Positions 1-7,875 of a DNA stretch of 64,000 bases are shown here, piece by piece. The position numbers and the translations under genes were made by a program. Below the pieces are notes generated by a model that was not told the origin of the DNA, searched no databases, and worked only from the letters and a program-made list of their open reading frames with translations. Within the stretch, counting starts at the first letter, position 1, and each line of letters begins with the position of its first letter. The DNA is from Cellulomonas sp. (lineage in GTDB: Bacteria; Actinomycetota; Actinomycetes; Actinomycetales; Cellulomonadaceae), in the NCBI RefSeq assembly GCF_015234515.1, contig NZ_JADGMY010000011.1, positions 173,395-237,394 of the forward strand, in the 5' to 3' direction.

Positions 1-479
1 TGCCCGGGGAGACCGGGCTGGGTCGTGTCGGCGCGCTGCGCGCCCCCATGCCGCTGCGCGACTTCGCCGCGGCGGTGGCCGCCGCGGTGCCGGCCTCCGC
101 GCAGGGCGTGCGGTACGCCGGCGACCCCGACATGCCGGTGCGGCGCGTCGCGGTGCTCGGCGGCTCGGGGGACTCGCTGTTCGACGCCGTGCGCGCCGCG
201 GACGTCGACGTGTACGTCACCGCCGACCTGCGGCACCACCCGGCCTCGGAGCAGCAGGAGCGCGCCGCGTTCGAGGCGGGCGACGGACCACCGCGTCCCG
301 CACTGGTCGACGTCGCGCACTCCGCCTCGGAGTGGTTGTGGCTGCCGCGCGCCGCCGACGCGCTGCGGGCCGATCTGGCGGCCACGGGCACTACGGTGGA
401 GACCCGCGTCAGCACGCGGCGCACCGACCCGTGGACGGGTCATGTGCCGCAGACGTCCCCGCCGGAAGGAACCACGTGA
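1..479 (+). CDS. Nif3-like dinuclear metal centre protein, C-terminal part
   Basis: The frame is open from the window edge, so the 5' end is missing. The visible part starts with a GLGRVG stretch, then a segment with AVLGGSGDSLFDAV, DVYVTADLRHH and the late DVAHSASEW. These are the C-terminal half of the Nif3/YbgI family (GTP cyclohydrolase I type 2 homologue). In this family the conserved histidines and acidic residues of the second half help bind the dinuclear metal site. The biochemical role of the family is not settled. The stop overlaps the GTG start of the zinc-ribbon gene by 4 bases, so the two are probably co-translated, an arrangement common in actinobacteria. An internal ATG at 48 could be mistaken for the start but lies inside the conserved region. 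Confidence 0.85.
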   Translation, partial: PGETGLGRVGALRAPMPLRDFAAAVAAAVPASAQGVRYAGDPDMPVRRVAVLGGSGDSLFDAVRAADVDVYVTADLRHHPASEQQERAAFEAGDGPPRPALVDVAHSASEWLWLPRAADALRADLAATGTTVETRVSTRRTDPWTGHVPQTSPPEGTT

Positions 480-1213
480 CGACCGCTCCCGCAGCCGACC
501 AGCGCCGACTCCTCGACGTCCAGGAGCTGGACACCCGCCTCGCGCAGCTCGCGCACAAGCGGCGCTCGCTCCCGGCCCTCGCGCGGCTCGTCGAGCTCGA
601 CTCGCAGCTCGCGGACCTGGACTCCGCGCTGGTGACGTCCCGGACCGCGGCGTCCGACCTGCGCATCGAGGTGGCGAAGGCGGAGACCGACGTCGACCAG
701 GTGCGCAGCCGCGCCGCCCGCAACCAGCAGCGGCTCGACGGCGGGCAGGTCGGTGCCAAGGACGCGCAGGCACTCACGAGCGAGCTCGCCAGCCTCGCGG
801 CGCGGCAGGCGCACCTCGAGGACGTCGAGCTCGAGGTCATGGAGCGGCTCGAGGCGCACGAGGCCGTGCTGCGCGACCTCGAGCAGGCGCAGGGTGCCCT
901 CGTCGCGGACCGCGACAAGGTCGTCGCCGAGCGGGACGCCGGGTACGCCGAGCTGGACGCCGAGGCGGCGCGGGTGCGCGCCGAGCGCGAACGTGCTGCC
1001 GAGGGCCTGGACGCGGGTCTCGTCGCGCTCTACGAGCGGCTGCGGGGCCAGCTCGGCGGCAGCGGCGCCGCCGCGCTGCGGGGCAACCGGTGCGAGGGCT
1101 GCCGCCTCGACCTGAACGGTCAGGACCTCGAGGCCATCCGCGCGCGTCCGGCCGACGCGGTCGTCCGGTGCGAGGAGTGCGGGCGCATCCTGGTCCGCCT
1201 CACCGACTCCTGA
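476..1213 (+). CDS. C4-type zinc ribbon coiled-coil protein (DUF164/CT398 family)
   Basis: A 245-residue protein. An N-terminal region of about 180 residues is rich in Leu, Ala, Glu and Arg and predicted to form a long coiled coil. It ends in a C-terminal zinc ribbon with two Cys pairs, CEGC and CEEC, about 30 residues apart. This is the layout of the DUF164/CT398 family, whose members are thought to act as nucleic-acid or protein adaptors. GTG at 476 is chosen because it overlaps the upstream stop (GTGA) and starts directly before the conserved RRLLDVQELDTRL. The Nif3-like gene upstream is its usual actinobacterial partner. The precise function is unknown. Confidence 0.85.
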   Translation: MTTAPAADQRRLLDVQELDTRLAQLAHKRRSLPALARLVELDSQLADLDSALVTSRTAASDLRIEVAKAETDVDQVRSRAARNQQRLDGGQVGAKDAQALTSELASLAARQAHLEDVELEVMERLEAHEAVLRDLEQAQGALVADRDKVVAERDAGYAELDAEAARVRAERERAAEGLDAGLVALYERLRGQLGGSGAAALRGNRCEGCRLDLNGQDLEAIRARPADAVVRCEECGRILVRLTDS

Positions 1214-1259
1214 GGGGCGGCGCGGTGCGCTGGACCGGCGGGCCGCAGCCGCGAAGAAT

Positions 1260-2093
1260 GTGCGGATGACCAGCGCACCCGGACGTCCTGCCAGCCCGCC
1301 CGCCGGACCGGAGGGCGGGTCCGGGTCACCCGCCGAGCCCCTCGCACCCACGCGGGCGGACCCCGCGGGCTCCGGCACGTCGGCTGCGGGGCAGGGCGGC
1401 GCGCGGCTCCGTGCCGTGCGGCCGTCGGGGACCGCTCCCCGGTTCGACGACGACGAGCCGACGACGGTCGTGCTCGTGCGGCACGGCCAGACCGCGATGA
1501 CGGTCTCGCGCGGGTACTCGGGCTCCTCGGAACCCGGGCCGTCGCTCGACGACCTCGGGCGGACGCAGGCGGCGGCTGCCGCGGCGCTCGTCCACCGCGT
1601 CGGCCGTGACCTGTGGGGCGACATCGAGTACCCGAGCGAGATCGTCGCCTCCCCGATGGTCCGCACGCAGGAGACAGCCGCGATCCTCGCCGAGCGCCTG
1701 GGGCTGCCGCTGCGCACCGACGCGGCCTTCCAGGAGGCGGACTTCGGGCAGTGGCAGGGGCTGACGGCCGAGCAGATCGAGGAGCGCTGGCCCGGGGTGC
1801 TCGAGCCGTGGCACACCGACGGCCACGTGCGCCCGCCCGGTGGTGAGTCCATCGCGGACGTCGGCGTGCGGCTGCGCCGCGGACTGGACGGACTGCGCGA
1901 GGGCGGGCCGCGGACCGTCGTGGTGGTGTCGCACGCGGTCGCGATCCGCGCGGCGCTCGGTGTGACGATGGGCGCCCACCCCGGGACGTGGAGCCAGCTG
2001 CGCGTGGCGCCTGCCTCGGTGAGCATCGTGCGGCTGTTCGCTGACCGCCGTGACGAGATCGCGGTGGCGGGCGCACCCAGCGAGGGCTGGTGA
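1260..2093 (+). CDS. Histidine phosphatase family protein (phosphoglycerate mutase-like)
   Basis: About 277 residues. The first 60 are Pro/Gly/Ala-rich and probably disordered. The catalytic domain begins with VLVRHGQTAM, the RHG phosphohistidine motif. A middle segment follows with SPMVRTQETA and the catalytic Glu in EADFGQWQG, and then VVVVSHAVAIRAAL with the second catalytic His. The fold removes phosphate from small molecules through a phosphohistidine intermediate. In many actinobacteria this domain follows the zinc-ribbon gene and is fused to an RNase H domain; here no RNase H motif precedes it. Start is GTG 1260 or ATG 1266. The substrate cannot be read from sequence. Confidence 0.85.
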   Translation: MRMTSAPGRPASPPAGPEGGSGSPAEPLAPTRADPAGSGTSAAGQGGARLRAVRPSGTAPRFDDDEPTTVVLVRHGQTAMTVSRGYSGSSEPGPSLDDLGRTQAAAAAALVHRVGRDLWGDIEYPSEIVASPMVRTQETAAILAERLGLPLRTDAAFQEADFGQWQGLTAEQIEERWPGVLEPWHTDGHVRPPGGESIADVGVRLRRGLDGLREGGPRTVVVVSHAVAIRAALGVTMGAHPGTWSQLRVAPASVSIVRLFADRRDEIAVAGAPSEGW

Positions 2094-2135
2094 CGCCCGG
2101 CCGCTGATGACGCCGGGCCGTTGGCGCCGGTCGCG

Positions 2136-2918
2136 TCAGACGACGACGAGCGACAGCGTGCGAGGCCCGCGTCGCGGCTCGGGGCCCAGCTCCACGGCGT
2201 GCAGCGCGTCGCCGACCAGCGCGCTCGCGGCGTGCGCCAGCTCGTCGGCGTCGCGCGGCTCGCGGCCGCGGCGGGTCACGAGGTGGCGCGTCAGCACGCC
2301 GCGCGTGTGCTTGGCGTGGTGCGAGACCACCGAGCGGCGTCCGTCGACCTCCCGCAGCACCCGCACGTCGACCCAGCGAGCGCCGGCCGGTGGGGTCCAC
2401 GCGGCGCGGTACGCGGCCGACCGGCAGTCGACGACCAGCTCGTCCTCGGCGCGCTGCGTGAGCTCGACCCCGAGCGGCCCGCGCCAGGCGGCGGCGAGCG
2501 GGCCGATGCCGGGCAGGTCCGTGCCCATCGACAGGCGGTAGGCGGGGACGACGTCGTCGACCGTCAGCACGCCCCACAGCGCCGACACGACGCGCACGCT
2601 CGCGACCGCCCGGGTGCGCGCCGCCGGGGTCAGCGTGTCGAGCCCGGCCGCGCCGTACAGCACGCCGGTGTAGACGCGTGAGGCGCGCGCCGCGGGCGCC
2701 GAGCGCAGCACGACGTTGCGCGCGACCTCGTCCGCGAGTCCGCGCGAGACGCCGAGCACGTCGCACGCGTCCGGGCGGGCGCTGACGGCGACGAGCGCGT
2801 CGAGCACCTTCTCGCGGACCGGCGTCAGGCCCGGGTGCGACAGCGACGCCAGGTCGAGCGGGGGAGCGGCGGCGGGCGCGGGCGTCTTGCCCTCGGAGGG
2901 CGGCAGGAGCACGAGCAC
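2136..2918 (-). CDS. yaaA: YaaA/UPF0246 family peroxide stress protein
   Basis: A 260-residue protein starting MLVLLPPSEGKT, the signature opening of the YaaA family. Later conserved pieces include VYTGVLYGA and the C-terminal SHHAKHTRGVLTRHLV basic stretch. In E. coli YaaA lowers intracellular free iron during hydrogen peroxide stress and binds DNA. The actinobacterial protein is somewhat divergent but full length. It is convergent with the phosphatase gene on its 3' side, and its start faces the tautomerase-like gene across about 50 bases, so the two may share a divergent promoter region. Confidence 0.88.
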   Translation of the reverse strand: MLVLLPPSEGKTPAPAAAPPLDLASLSHPGLTPVREKVLDALVAVSARPDACDVLGVSRGLADEVARNVVLRSAPAARASRVYTGVLYGAAGLDTLTPAARTRAVASVRVVSALWGVLTVDDVVPAYRLSMGTDLPGIGPLAAAWRGPLGVELTQRAEDELVVDCRSAAYRAAWTPPAGARWVDVRVLREVDGRRSVVSHHAKHTRGVLTRHLVTRRGREPRDADELAHAASALVGDALHAVELGPEPRRGPRTLSLVVV

Positions 2919-2970
2919 CGCACGAGGGTACGGTGTGCGCTCCGCCGTCCGACGACGTCAGGGGTGTGAC

Positions 2971-3354
2971 GTGGCGCAGGTCAAGGTCTACGGGCGCCGC
3001 TCGGTGTGGGGTGCACGCCGCCAGGAGGTCTCCGATGCCGTGCACGGCGCGCTGGTCGCGGCGTGGGGGCTGCCGGACGACAAGCGGTTCCACCGGTTCC
3101 TGCTGCTCGACGACGAGGACCTCGTCGCGCCGCGCGGCCCGGCATACCTCGTCGTCGAGGTCGTGTGCTTCACGGGCCGCAGCCCGGGCGCGGTCCGCGC
3201 GCTGATCGCCGCGTTCTTCGACGACGTCGCGCCCGCGCTCGGCCTGGGCGCCGACGACCTGGAGGTCGTGGTCATCGAGAGCCCGCCGACGCACTGGGGC
3301 ATCCGCGGCGTCGCCGGTGACGAGCTGACCCTGCCGTACCGCGTCGACGTGTGA
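2971..3354 (+). CDS. Tautomerase_2-like family protein
   Basis: A 127-residue protein starting at GTG 2971 (MAQVKVYGRR). It resembles the larger tautomerase-superfamily proteins, with VEVVCFTGRSPGAVRALI and the late THWGIRGVAGDEL. The classical catalytic Pro after the initiator Met is absent (Ala here). From memory this is usual in the subfamily, so tautomerase chemistry should not be assumed. It lies directly upstream of rnpB with only about 20 bases between, and may be the last gene before the RNase P promoter. The longer open frame upstream of 2971 overlaps the divergent yaaA start and is unlikely to be coding. Confidence 0.75.
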   Translation: MAQVKVYGRRSVWGARRQEVSDAVHGALVAAWGLPDDKRFHRFLLLDDEDLVAPRGPAYLVVEVVCFTGRSPGAVRALIAAFFDDVAPALGLGADDLEVVVIESPPTHWGIRGVAGDELTLPYRVDV

Positions 3355-3374
3355 CGCGGGTAGGCTGACCGCGC

Positions 3375-3770
<396 letters not shown>

Positions 3771-3871
3771 CATGAGCCGCTGACCTGAGGAGACGCAACG
3801 GCCCGACGTCCCTCATGCCGATTCCGCTCCCGCCCCTCATCGATGTGAACAGTCCACTTCCCGGCCTTCTG

Positions 3872-4075
3872 CTACGGCGACCCATCCGCAGTCCGCGAGG
3901 AGTCCGCAGGAGTGCCGAGCACGGCGTCCACAGCCTCGCGGGTCCGGTCGTCCGAGTCCGGCCACAGGTGGCTGTAGGTGTCCAGCGTCTCGACCGCCGA
4001 CGCGTGCCCGAGCCGCGCTTGGACCGTCTTCACGGACTCCCCGTGCCGGATCAGCAGCGATGCGTAGTAGTGCCG
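3872..4075 (-). pseudogene. Tyrosine integrase, C-terminal fragment (element A)
   Basis: The frame encodes the last 67 residues of a phage-type tyrosine recombinase. It starts at the second-Arg box (RHYYASLLIRHGES), continues with VQARLGHASAVETL, and has the nucleophile Tyr in DTYSHLWPDSDDRTREAVD. It ends at TAG (3872-3874). Directly upstream in frame, at 4076-4078, is a TAG stop, and no N-terminal or core-binding region precedes it. The gene is therefore a truncated relic. Together with the adjacent rnpB repeat it identifies the kind of element that integrated here. Confidence 0.85.
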
Positions 4076-4157
4076 CTATCGCACGCACCGAGGCGGACGA
4101 GCGTGCTACGGACGGGGGTGCGTCGCTGAGGGCACGTTCGCCGGTAGGTTGCCCGAC

Positions 4158-4580
4158 ATGACACCCGAGCCCGGCACGCGGGTCAACCAGCTCACCAATC
4201 TCGGCCAAGGCCTTGCTGTGGGTTGCCTCGCCCTCGGCGTGACGGCCATCACCCGCACGAAGATGACCATAGAGTTCGCGTTCGGGCACGCCTGGCGACC
4301 GTGGTTGTACTCAAGGCGCTTCCCGCAGGTCCGCGCCGATCGGCGCAACGACATCTACTTCGAGATCATCGGACGAAGCGAACGACGCCAGGGGGCAACG
4401 ATCGCCGCGTGGGACCTACACGGCGAGGTCGGCGTCGAGCCCTATCTGAAGGGCGCTTGGACACTCGATGATGCGCAGGACCTGATGCCGACGTACACAG
4501 GGGTGCCGTGGTCCGGCTGGCTCGACCTCGCGGAGCGCTTCGTCGGCGACCTCGGCGACGATCAGGTCGTCCGCGGCTGA
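4158..4580 (+). CDS. Hypothetical protein of element A
   Basis: About 140 residues from ATG 4158; TTG 4149 would add three. I do not recognise the family. It is rich in Trp and aromatic residues (HAWRPWLYSRRFPQ, WDLHGEVGVEPYLKGAW, GVPWSGWLDLAERFVGDLG). It has one weakly hydrophobic stretch near residues 20-33, no clear signal peptide, and no Cys or His cluster. Codon use is a little less GC-biased than the neighbouring host genes. Its stop abuts the stop of the convergent excisionase-like gene. Inside a decayed island it may be cargo or a chance survivor. Confidence 0.5.
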   Translation: MTPEPGTRVNQLTNLGQGLAVGCLALGVTAITRTKMTIEFAFGHAWRPWLYSRRFPQVRADRRNDIYFEIIGRSERRQGATIAAWDLHGEVGVEPYLKGAWTLDDAQDLMPTYTGVPWSGWLDLAERFVGDLGDDQVVRG

Positions 4581-4925
4581 CTATGCCCGGCGTCGCGACT
4601 GTGCGGCGCGTGAACGAGCCGAACGTGGCTCGATCCGGTTGCGGTCGAGGGGGACCGTGCGGTCAGCGCGCCACTGCCGGTACGTGCACTCATCCACGAG
4701 CCATCGACCATTCGGCACCACCTGGAAGCCGCCGGGGACAACGCCGTGCCGGATGTAGAGCACTGCGGTGGACACAGCCACGTGGAGCTCGTCAGCGATC
4801 TGCCGAGGTGTGAGCGTCCGGCCTGGCAGAGAGTCGTCGGCATCGGGCACGGCGGAAGAGTTACGTAGTCCGCAGCCAGTCCGCAAGAGCACCACCACGG
4901 CCCAACGCTCACCGTCAGCGCCCAA
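4581..4925 (-). CDS. Excisionase-like helix-turn-helix protein
   Basis: Up to 114 residues. The core LTPRQIADELHVAVSTAVLYIRHG...VVPNGRWLVDECTYRQWRADR matches the winged-helix pattern of excisionase/AlpA-type DNA-binding proteins: a helix-turn-helix followed by a wing and a W/R-rich end. Such proteins bend att-site DNA or control the integrase of mobile elements. The start is uncertain. TTG 4925 gives the longest form, while GTG 4850 lies just before the conserved domain and may be the real start. It lies at the far end of element A from the integrase fragment, next to the second rnpB repeat. Confidence 0.6.
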   Translation of the reverse strand: MGADGERWAVVVLLRTGCGLRNSSAVPDADDSLPGRTLTPRQIADELHVAVSTAVLYIRHGVVPGGFQVVPNGRWLVDECTYRQWRADRTVPLDRNRIEPRSARSRAAQSRRRA

Positions 4926-5007
4926 CAGCGTCCTGGCAGGTCAGCCCTAAGAACGGTCATCCGCCGCATCGTGCACACATCTGCCATATGGGCCGCCGTC
5001 GGTACCG

Positions 5008-5032
5008 GGCGTACCGGCTGGCTCATCCGCAC
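5008..5032 (+). repeat. att-like repeat copy 2 (junction of elements A and B)
   Basis: 25 bases identical to 3747-3771 of rnpB (GGCGTACCGGCTGG followed by CTCATCCGCAC). Identity is lost a few bases upstream (CCGG against CCCG). It separates two integrase-containing units with the same internal order, which argues for two successive insertions at the same site. Bases 5033-5175 downstream hold no gene. Confidence 0.8.
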
Positions 5033-5175
5033 TTCGAGCCTGTGAACTGCAAGAGAACCCCGGTGGAAGTCCCGCGACGGCCTTCATGGGGGTCGCAGGG
5101 GTCGCGTGATGTTGCGACATGTTGAGGCGCGTAGCCCCCACACAGCCCCCGGATTCCGGAGTCGGGGTCGTGGGA

Positions 5176-5747
5176 TCAGCGCTCGTCGGCGCCGTCGTCG
5201 CGGATCCGGATGATCCCGTCGGACGCGTCGCGCATCCGCTCGTCGTCGTCAGGCCACAGGTGAGCGTAGGTCCGCAGCGTCTCGTTCGCGTCCCTGTGCT
5301 CGAGGCGATGCGTGACGGCCACCGGTGACGCGCCGCCGGCGACGAGCAGCGACGCGTGGAAGTGCCGCAGCTCGTGCCACCCGTCCCCGCCCGGCGCGCC
5401 CGCGATCGCCGCGGCCGCGCGCCACACCTCCCACGCCGTCCTGATCGCGACGCGCCGGTCGCTCGACGGCGTCCTCACCGGCCCGAGCACCGGCCGCCCT
5501 GCTGCGACCGTCTCGCGCGTCAGCTGCCGGTCGATGCGCAGCACCGGCACCGCCGTCGATCTCGACAACGCGGTCCCATGTCAGACCGCGCATCTCCCCG
5601 GAGCGCCGCCCGGACGTCGCCCCCAGGACGGACATCGCACGGAAGCGCTTGCGGGCCGCGTCGGTGAGCGGGGTGCATGAGGATCACGCGCGCCGTCGGT
5701 GCGCCGAGAAGCACGGGGGCGCGGTGCCAGACGACGACGTGCGTCAT
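5176..5747 (-). pseudogene. Tyrosine integrase, frameshifted (element B)
   Basis: Pieces of one phage-type tyrosine recombinase appear in different frames. An upstream piece MTHVVVWHRAPVLLG starts near 5747. The piece with the first catalytic Arg, LGATSGRRSGEMRGLTWDR, lies at about 5590-5640. The C-terminal piece has WHELRHFHASLLVAGG, LEHRDANETL and the nucleophile in RTYAHLWPDDDERM, ending at the TGA at 5176. The frame changes near 5670 (one extra base in the run before CTCACCGAC) and again near 5565. An active enzyme cannot be made without recoding. It is related to, but distinct from, the element A integrase fragment. Confidence 0.8.
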
Positions 5748-5830
5748 CTCGCGCAGCCGGCGGCCACGGATGATCTGGACTCATGTCCGGAACCGTAGGT
5801 AGCGCCCCCGAGCGGGCGGGCGTCGGTGTG

Positions 5831-6211
5831 TCAGGACTGCACGAGCTGGTGTGCCCGCTGGTGCGACACTCCGAGCACCGCCCCGACGTCGCGCAGTGGC
5901 ACGTCCTGGGCGACGAGGTCCCGCGCGAGCGCCGCAGCGTGCGCGCGCGCCGCAGCCTCGAGCCGCTGAGCCTGGGCGCGCTCGTCGCGGATGGCCGCGA
6001 GCCGTGCGGCGACATCCACGTCGCCGACCCTCGCGACGACGACGTGGACGCCGACCTCGTCGAGAGGCACGTCGAGCGTGACCGCCACGAGCTCGCGGGC
6101 CATGGTCTCGACCTCCGTGAGCCGGCGCGCCTGGGTGACGCCGATGTCTGGCACGGTGACCGTCCACCAGCGGCCATCGCGGGCCGCGGTCGCGGTGTAG
6201 GTGGTGCTCAT
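5831..6211 (-). CDS. hicB: HicB-like antitoxin with C-terminal HTH
   Basis: 126 residues from ATG 6211. The N-terminal half (MSTTYTATAARDGRWWTVTVPD) has the partial RNase-H-like fold pattern of HicB antitoxins: short beta strands, a W-W-V core and a following helix. A charged helical linker leads to a C-terminal helix-turn-helix around LRDVGAVLGVSHQRAHQLV, which would bind the operon's operator. Its ATG overlaps the stop of hicA (ATGA), so toxin and antitoxin are translationally coupled with the toxin first, the usual HicAB order. It would neutralise HicA by direct binding and repress the promoter. The longer frame upstream of 6211 is only an overlap with hicA. Confidence 0.75.
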   Translation of the reverse strand: MSTTYTATAARDGRWWTVTVPDIGVTQARRLTEVETMARELVAVTLDVPLDEVGVHVVVARVGDVDVAARLAAIRDERAQAQRLEAAARAHAAALARDLVAQDVPLRDVGAVLGVSHQRAHQLVQS

Positions 6212-6402
6212 CGTGCCTCCTCGATCGCCTGCATGATCTTCCGGTACACCCCGGGGCTGATGGTGCGGTGCCCGTCCGGGACCGCGATGCCCTTGCCGCT
6301 GGGGTGCTCCCACCAGGTGTGTGACCCGGTCGTGCGGACCGGCTCGAACCCGGCGGCCCGCAGTTCGCGGGTGACCTTGCGGGTGGGCTGCTCTGCGATC
6401 AT
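6208..6402 (-). CDS. hicA: HicA-type mRNA interferase toxin
   Basis: 64 residues from ATG 6402; an upstream ATG at 6429 would lie inside the operator palindrome and is less likely. The sequence has a double-stranded-RNA-binding-like alpha-beta-beta-beta-alpha pattern: RKVTRELRAAGFE, then GSHTWWEHPSGKGIAVP, then SPGVYRKIMQAI. His28 in GSH is the expected catalytic residue of HicA RNases. The residues after it (TWW) are more aromatic than in typical members. It is coupled to hicB by a 4-base overlap. As island cargo it probably acts as an addiction module. Confidence 0.75.
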   Translation of the reverse strand: MIAEQPTRKVTRELRAAGFEPVRTTGSHTWWEHPSGKGIAVPDGHRTISPGVYRKIMQAIEEAR

Positions 6403-6413
6403 GAAATGTAGTC

Positions 6414-6430
6414 TATGTCGAGTAGACATA
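6414..6430. promoter_or_regulatory. Candidate hicAB operator palindrome
   Basis: TATGTC, then five bases GAGTA, then GACATA: a perfect 6-bp inverted repeat 12-28 bases upstream of the chosen hicA start. A second small palindrome, GTCTAGAC, follows near 6449-6456. The area is AT-rich compared with its surroundings. It fits repression by the HTH of HicB, by inference. Confidence 0.55.
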
Positions 6431-6526
6431 ACAAGTCTAGTACGTCTAGACGTGATTGCCTCGACATCCCTGTCGCCTCCATGGAGCCGCCACGGCAGTA
6501 AACGCCCAGGCCACGATTTCGTGCTT

Positions 6527-6557
6527 CAGAACCCGGCGTACCGGCTGGCTCATCCGC
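6527..6557 (+). repeat. att-like repeat copy 3 (right end of the rnpB island)
   Basis: An exact 31-base copy of 3739-3769 of rnpB. It marks the right end of the island, 20 bases before the stop of the histidine kinase gene. By the usual logic of 3'-end integration this would be the displaced original rnpB 3' end. Confidence 0.85.
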
Positions 6558-6576
6558 CCACCCGGTGCCCTCGCGG

Positions 6577-7875
6577 TCACAGGCCGGCCGTCGCGCGCTC
6601 GGCCTCCTCGGCCCCGGGCGCGGTGACTCCGGCGCCCGTGCGGCGCGTCGGCGCCGCCGGCAGCCGCACCGTGAACGTCGCCCCCTCGCCGGGCTGCCCC
6701 ACGGCGTAGATCGTGCCGCCGTGGCTGGTGACGACCTCGCGCAGTAGCGCGAGGCCGAGCCCGAACCGGCGCTCGTCGTCGCCGGGTCCGCGGTGGAACC
6801 GGTCGAACAGGTGCTCCGGGTCGGCGAGGTCGAAGCCCTCACCGGTGTCGGTGACGACGACCTCCACGGTCCGTCCCTGCTCGGACGTGCTCGCGCACAC
6901 GGCGACGTGCCCGCCGGGCGGGGTGTGGGTCAGGGCGTTGGAGAGCAGCTCCGCGACGACGCGGCGCAGCGCCGAGGTGATGCCCCGGACGTGCGGGAGG
7001 TCGTCGTCGGTGAGCGCCGTGATCGTGACGCCGCGCTCGGCCGCGCGAGCGGCGTCGGCGCAGACCGCGTCCTCGACGAGGGCGGCGACGTCGACGTCCG
7101 TGCTGTCGGGGCGGGTGGCGACGGTGTCCTGCGTGGCCGCGAGCCGCGCGGACATCAGGAGCTCGTCGACGATCTCGCCCAGGCGGCGCGTCGTGGCGAC
7201 GAGCCGGTCCAGGTCGCGCGCCTGCACGTGGTCGTCGGCCGCGCGGGCCCGGCGCACGAGCAGCTGGGCGCGCGCGTGGACCTGCGCGATCGGGGTGCGC
7301 AGCTCGTGGCTCGCGTCCGCGACGAACCGGCGCTGGCGGTGCAGGGCGTCGGCGAGGGGAGCGACGGCGCGGCGGCCCACCACGACGCCGCTCACGACGG
7401 CGGCGAGCGCTCCGGCGGCGGCGGCGACACCGAACGCGACCAGCAGGTGACGGCGGTCGGCGAGCTGGAAGCGTGCGTCGAAGACCGCCTGCACCACCTC
7501 GTCGCCGTTCCGTGCGGTGCGCACGTGGTAGACCGTGCCGTCCTGCGTGATCCGGGTGTCCTGCGCGACCCCCGACGCGGCGACCTCGACCAGGGCCTGA
7601 CGCAGCGGGAAGCCGTCCGGTGGCGGGGCGACCCCGGTGTCCACGGACGTCCCGTCGAACGTGATGATCCAGCTGCAGGCCGGCGGCCCGGCGATCGTGC
7701 CGTGGGCGACGCCCCACGCGAGCTCCCCGTCGATCTGCTGCTCCTGGCTGTGCAGCAGGACGCCGTAGGAGATGGCGCCCGCGAGGCCGAGCAGCGCTGC
7801 GACCACGAGCCCGACGAGGGACCCGATCCGCAGGCGCGCGCGCCGGACGACCCGCTCCTCGGGCGTCGGCGCCAT
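6577..7875 (-). CDS. Two-component sensor histidine kinase
   Basis: 432 residues from ATG 7875, which overlaps the response regulator stop (ATGA). The protein has a membrane helix at about 17-41, an extracytoplasmic sensor of about 100 residues with one Cys pair region (PPACSW), and a second helix at about 144-166. The dimerisation H-box FVADASHELRTPI follows with phospho-acceptor His190. Then come the N box ELLSNALTHTPPGG, the G1 box DTGEGFDL and the G2 box RFGLGLALLREVV with the ATP lid. It would sense an external or envelope signal and phosphorylate the regulator. Its closeness to the cation/proton antiporter suggests ion, pH or envelope stress, but the signal is unknown. Confidence 0.9.
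   Translation of the reverse strand: MAPTPEERVVRRARLRIGSLVGLVVAALLGLAGAISYGVLLHSQEQQIDGELAWGVAHGTIAGPPACSWIITFDGTSVDTGVAPPPDGFPLRQALVEVAASGVAQDTRITQDGTVYHVRTARNGDEVVQAVFDARFQLADRRHLLVAFGVAAAAGALAAVVSGVVVGRRAVAPLADALHRQRRFVADASHELRTPIAQVHARAQLLVRRARAADDHVQARDLDRLVATTRRLGEIVDELLMSARLAATQDTVATRPDSTDVDVAALVEDAVCADAARAAERGVTITALTDDDLPHVRGITSALRRVVAELLSNALTHTPPGGHVAVCASTSEQGRTVEVVVTDTGEGFDLADPEHLFDRFHRGPGDDERRFGLGLALLREVVTSHGGTIYAVGQPGEGATFTVRLPAAPTRRTGAGVTAPGAEEAERATAGL

Larger units (their letters stand above)
3772..6557. mobile_element. Tandem decayed integrative elements at the rnpB 3' end
   Basis: About 2.8 kb bounded by copies of the rnpB 3' end, with a third copy inside. Element A (3772-5032) holds an integrase fragment, an unknown gene and an excisionase-like gene. 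Element B (5033-6557) holds a frameshifted integrase and hicAB. In both halves the integrase relic is on the minus strand, with its stop about 100-145 bases inside the left repeat. This is how tyrosine-recombinase elements sit at RNA-gene 3' ends. Bases around 6400-6470 are clearly more AT-rich than the host genes. Both integrases are broken, so the element is probably immobile. Confidence 0.8.

Noticed and set aside
1260..2093. A bifunctional RNase H/phosphatase protein
   Set aside because: The N-terminal 60 residues are low-complexity and lack RNase H acidic motifs.
1120..3294. A 724-residue minus-strand frame over the phosphatase and yaaA region
   Set aside because: Extremely Arg-rich and overlapping three supported genes; it is a GC-bias artefact.
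5033..5175. A possible small RNA or arm-type integrase sites with repeated GGGGTCGC
   Set aside because: Only two short imperfect copies; insufficient to call.
5831..6313. A longer HicB start upstream of 6211
   Set aside because: The added residues overlap hicA and have no antitoxin pattern. ATG 6211 gives the usual 4-base overlap.
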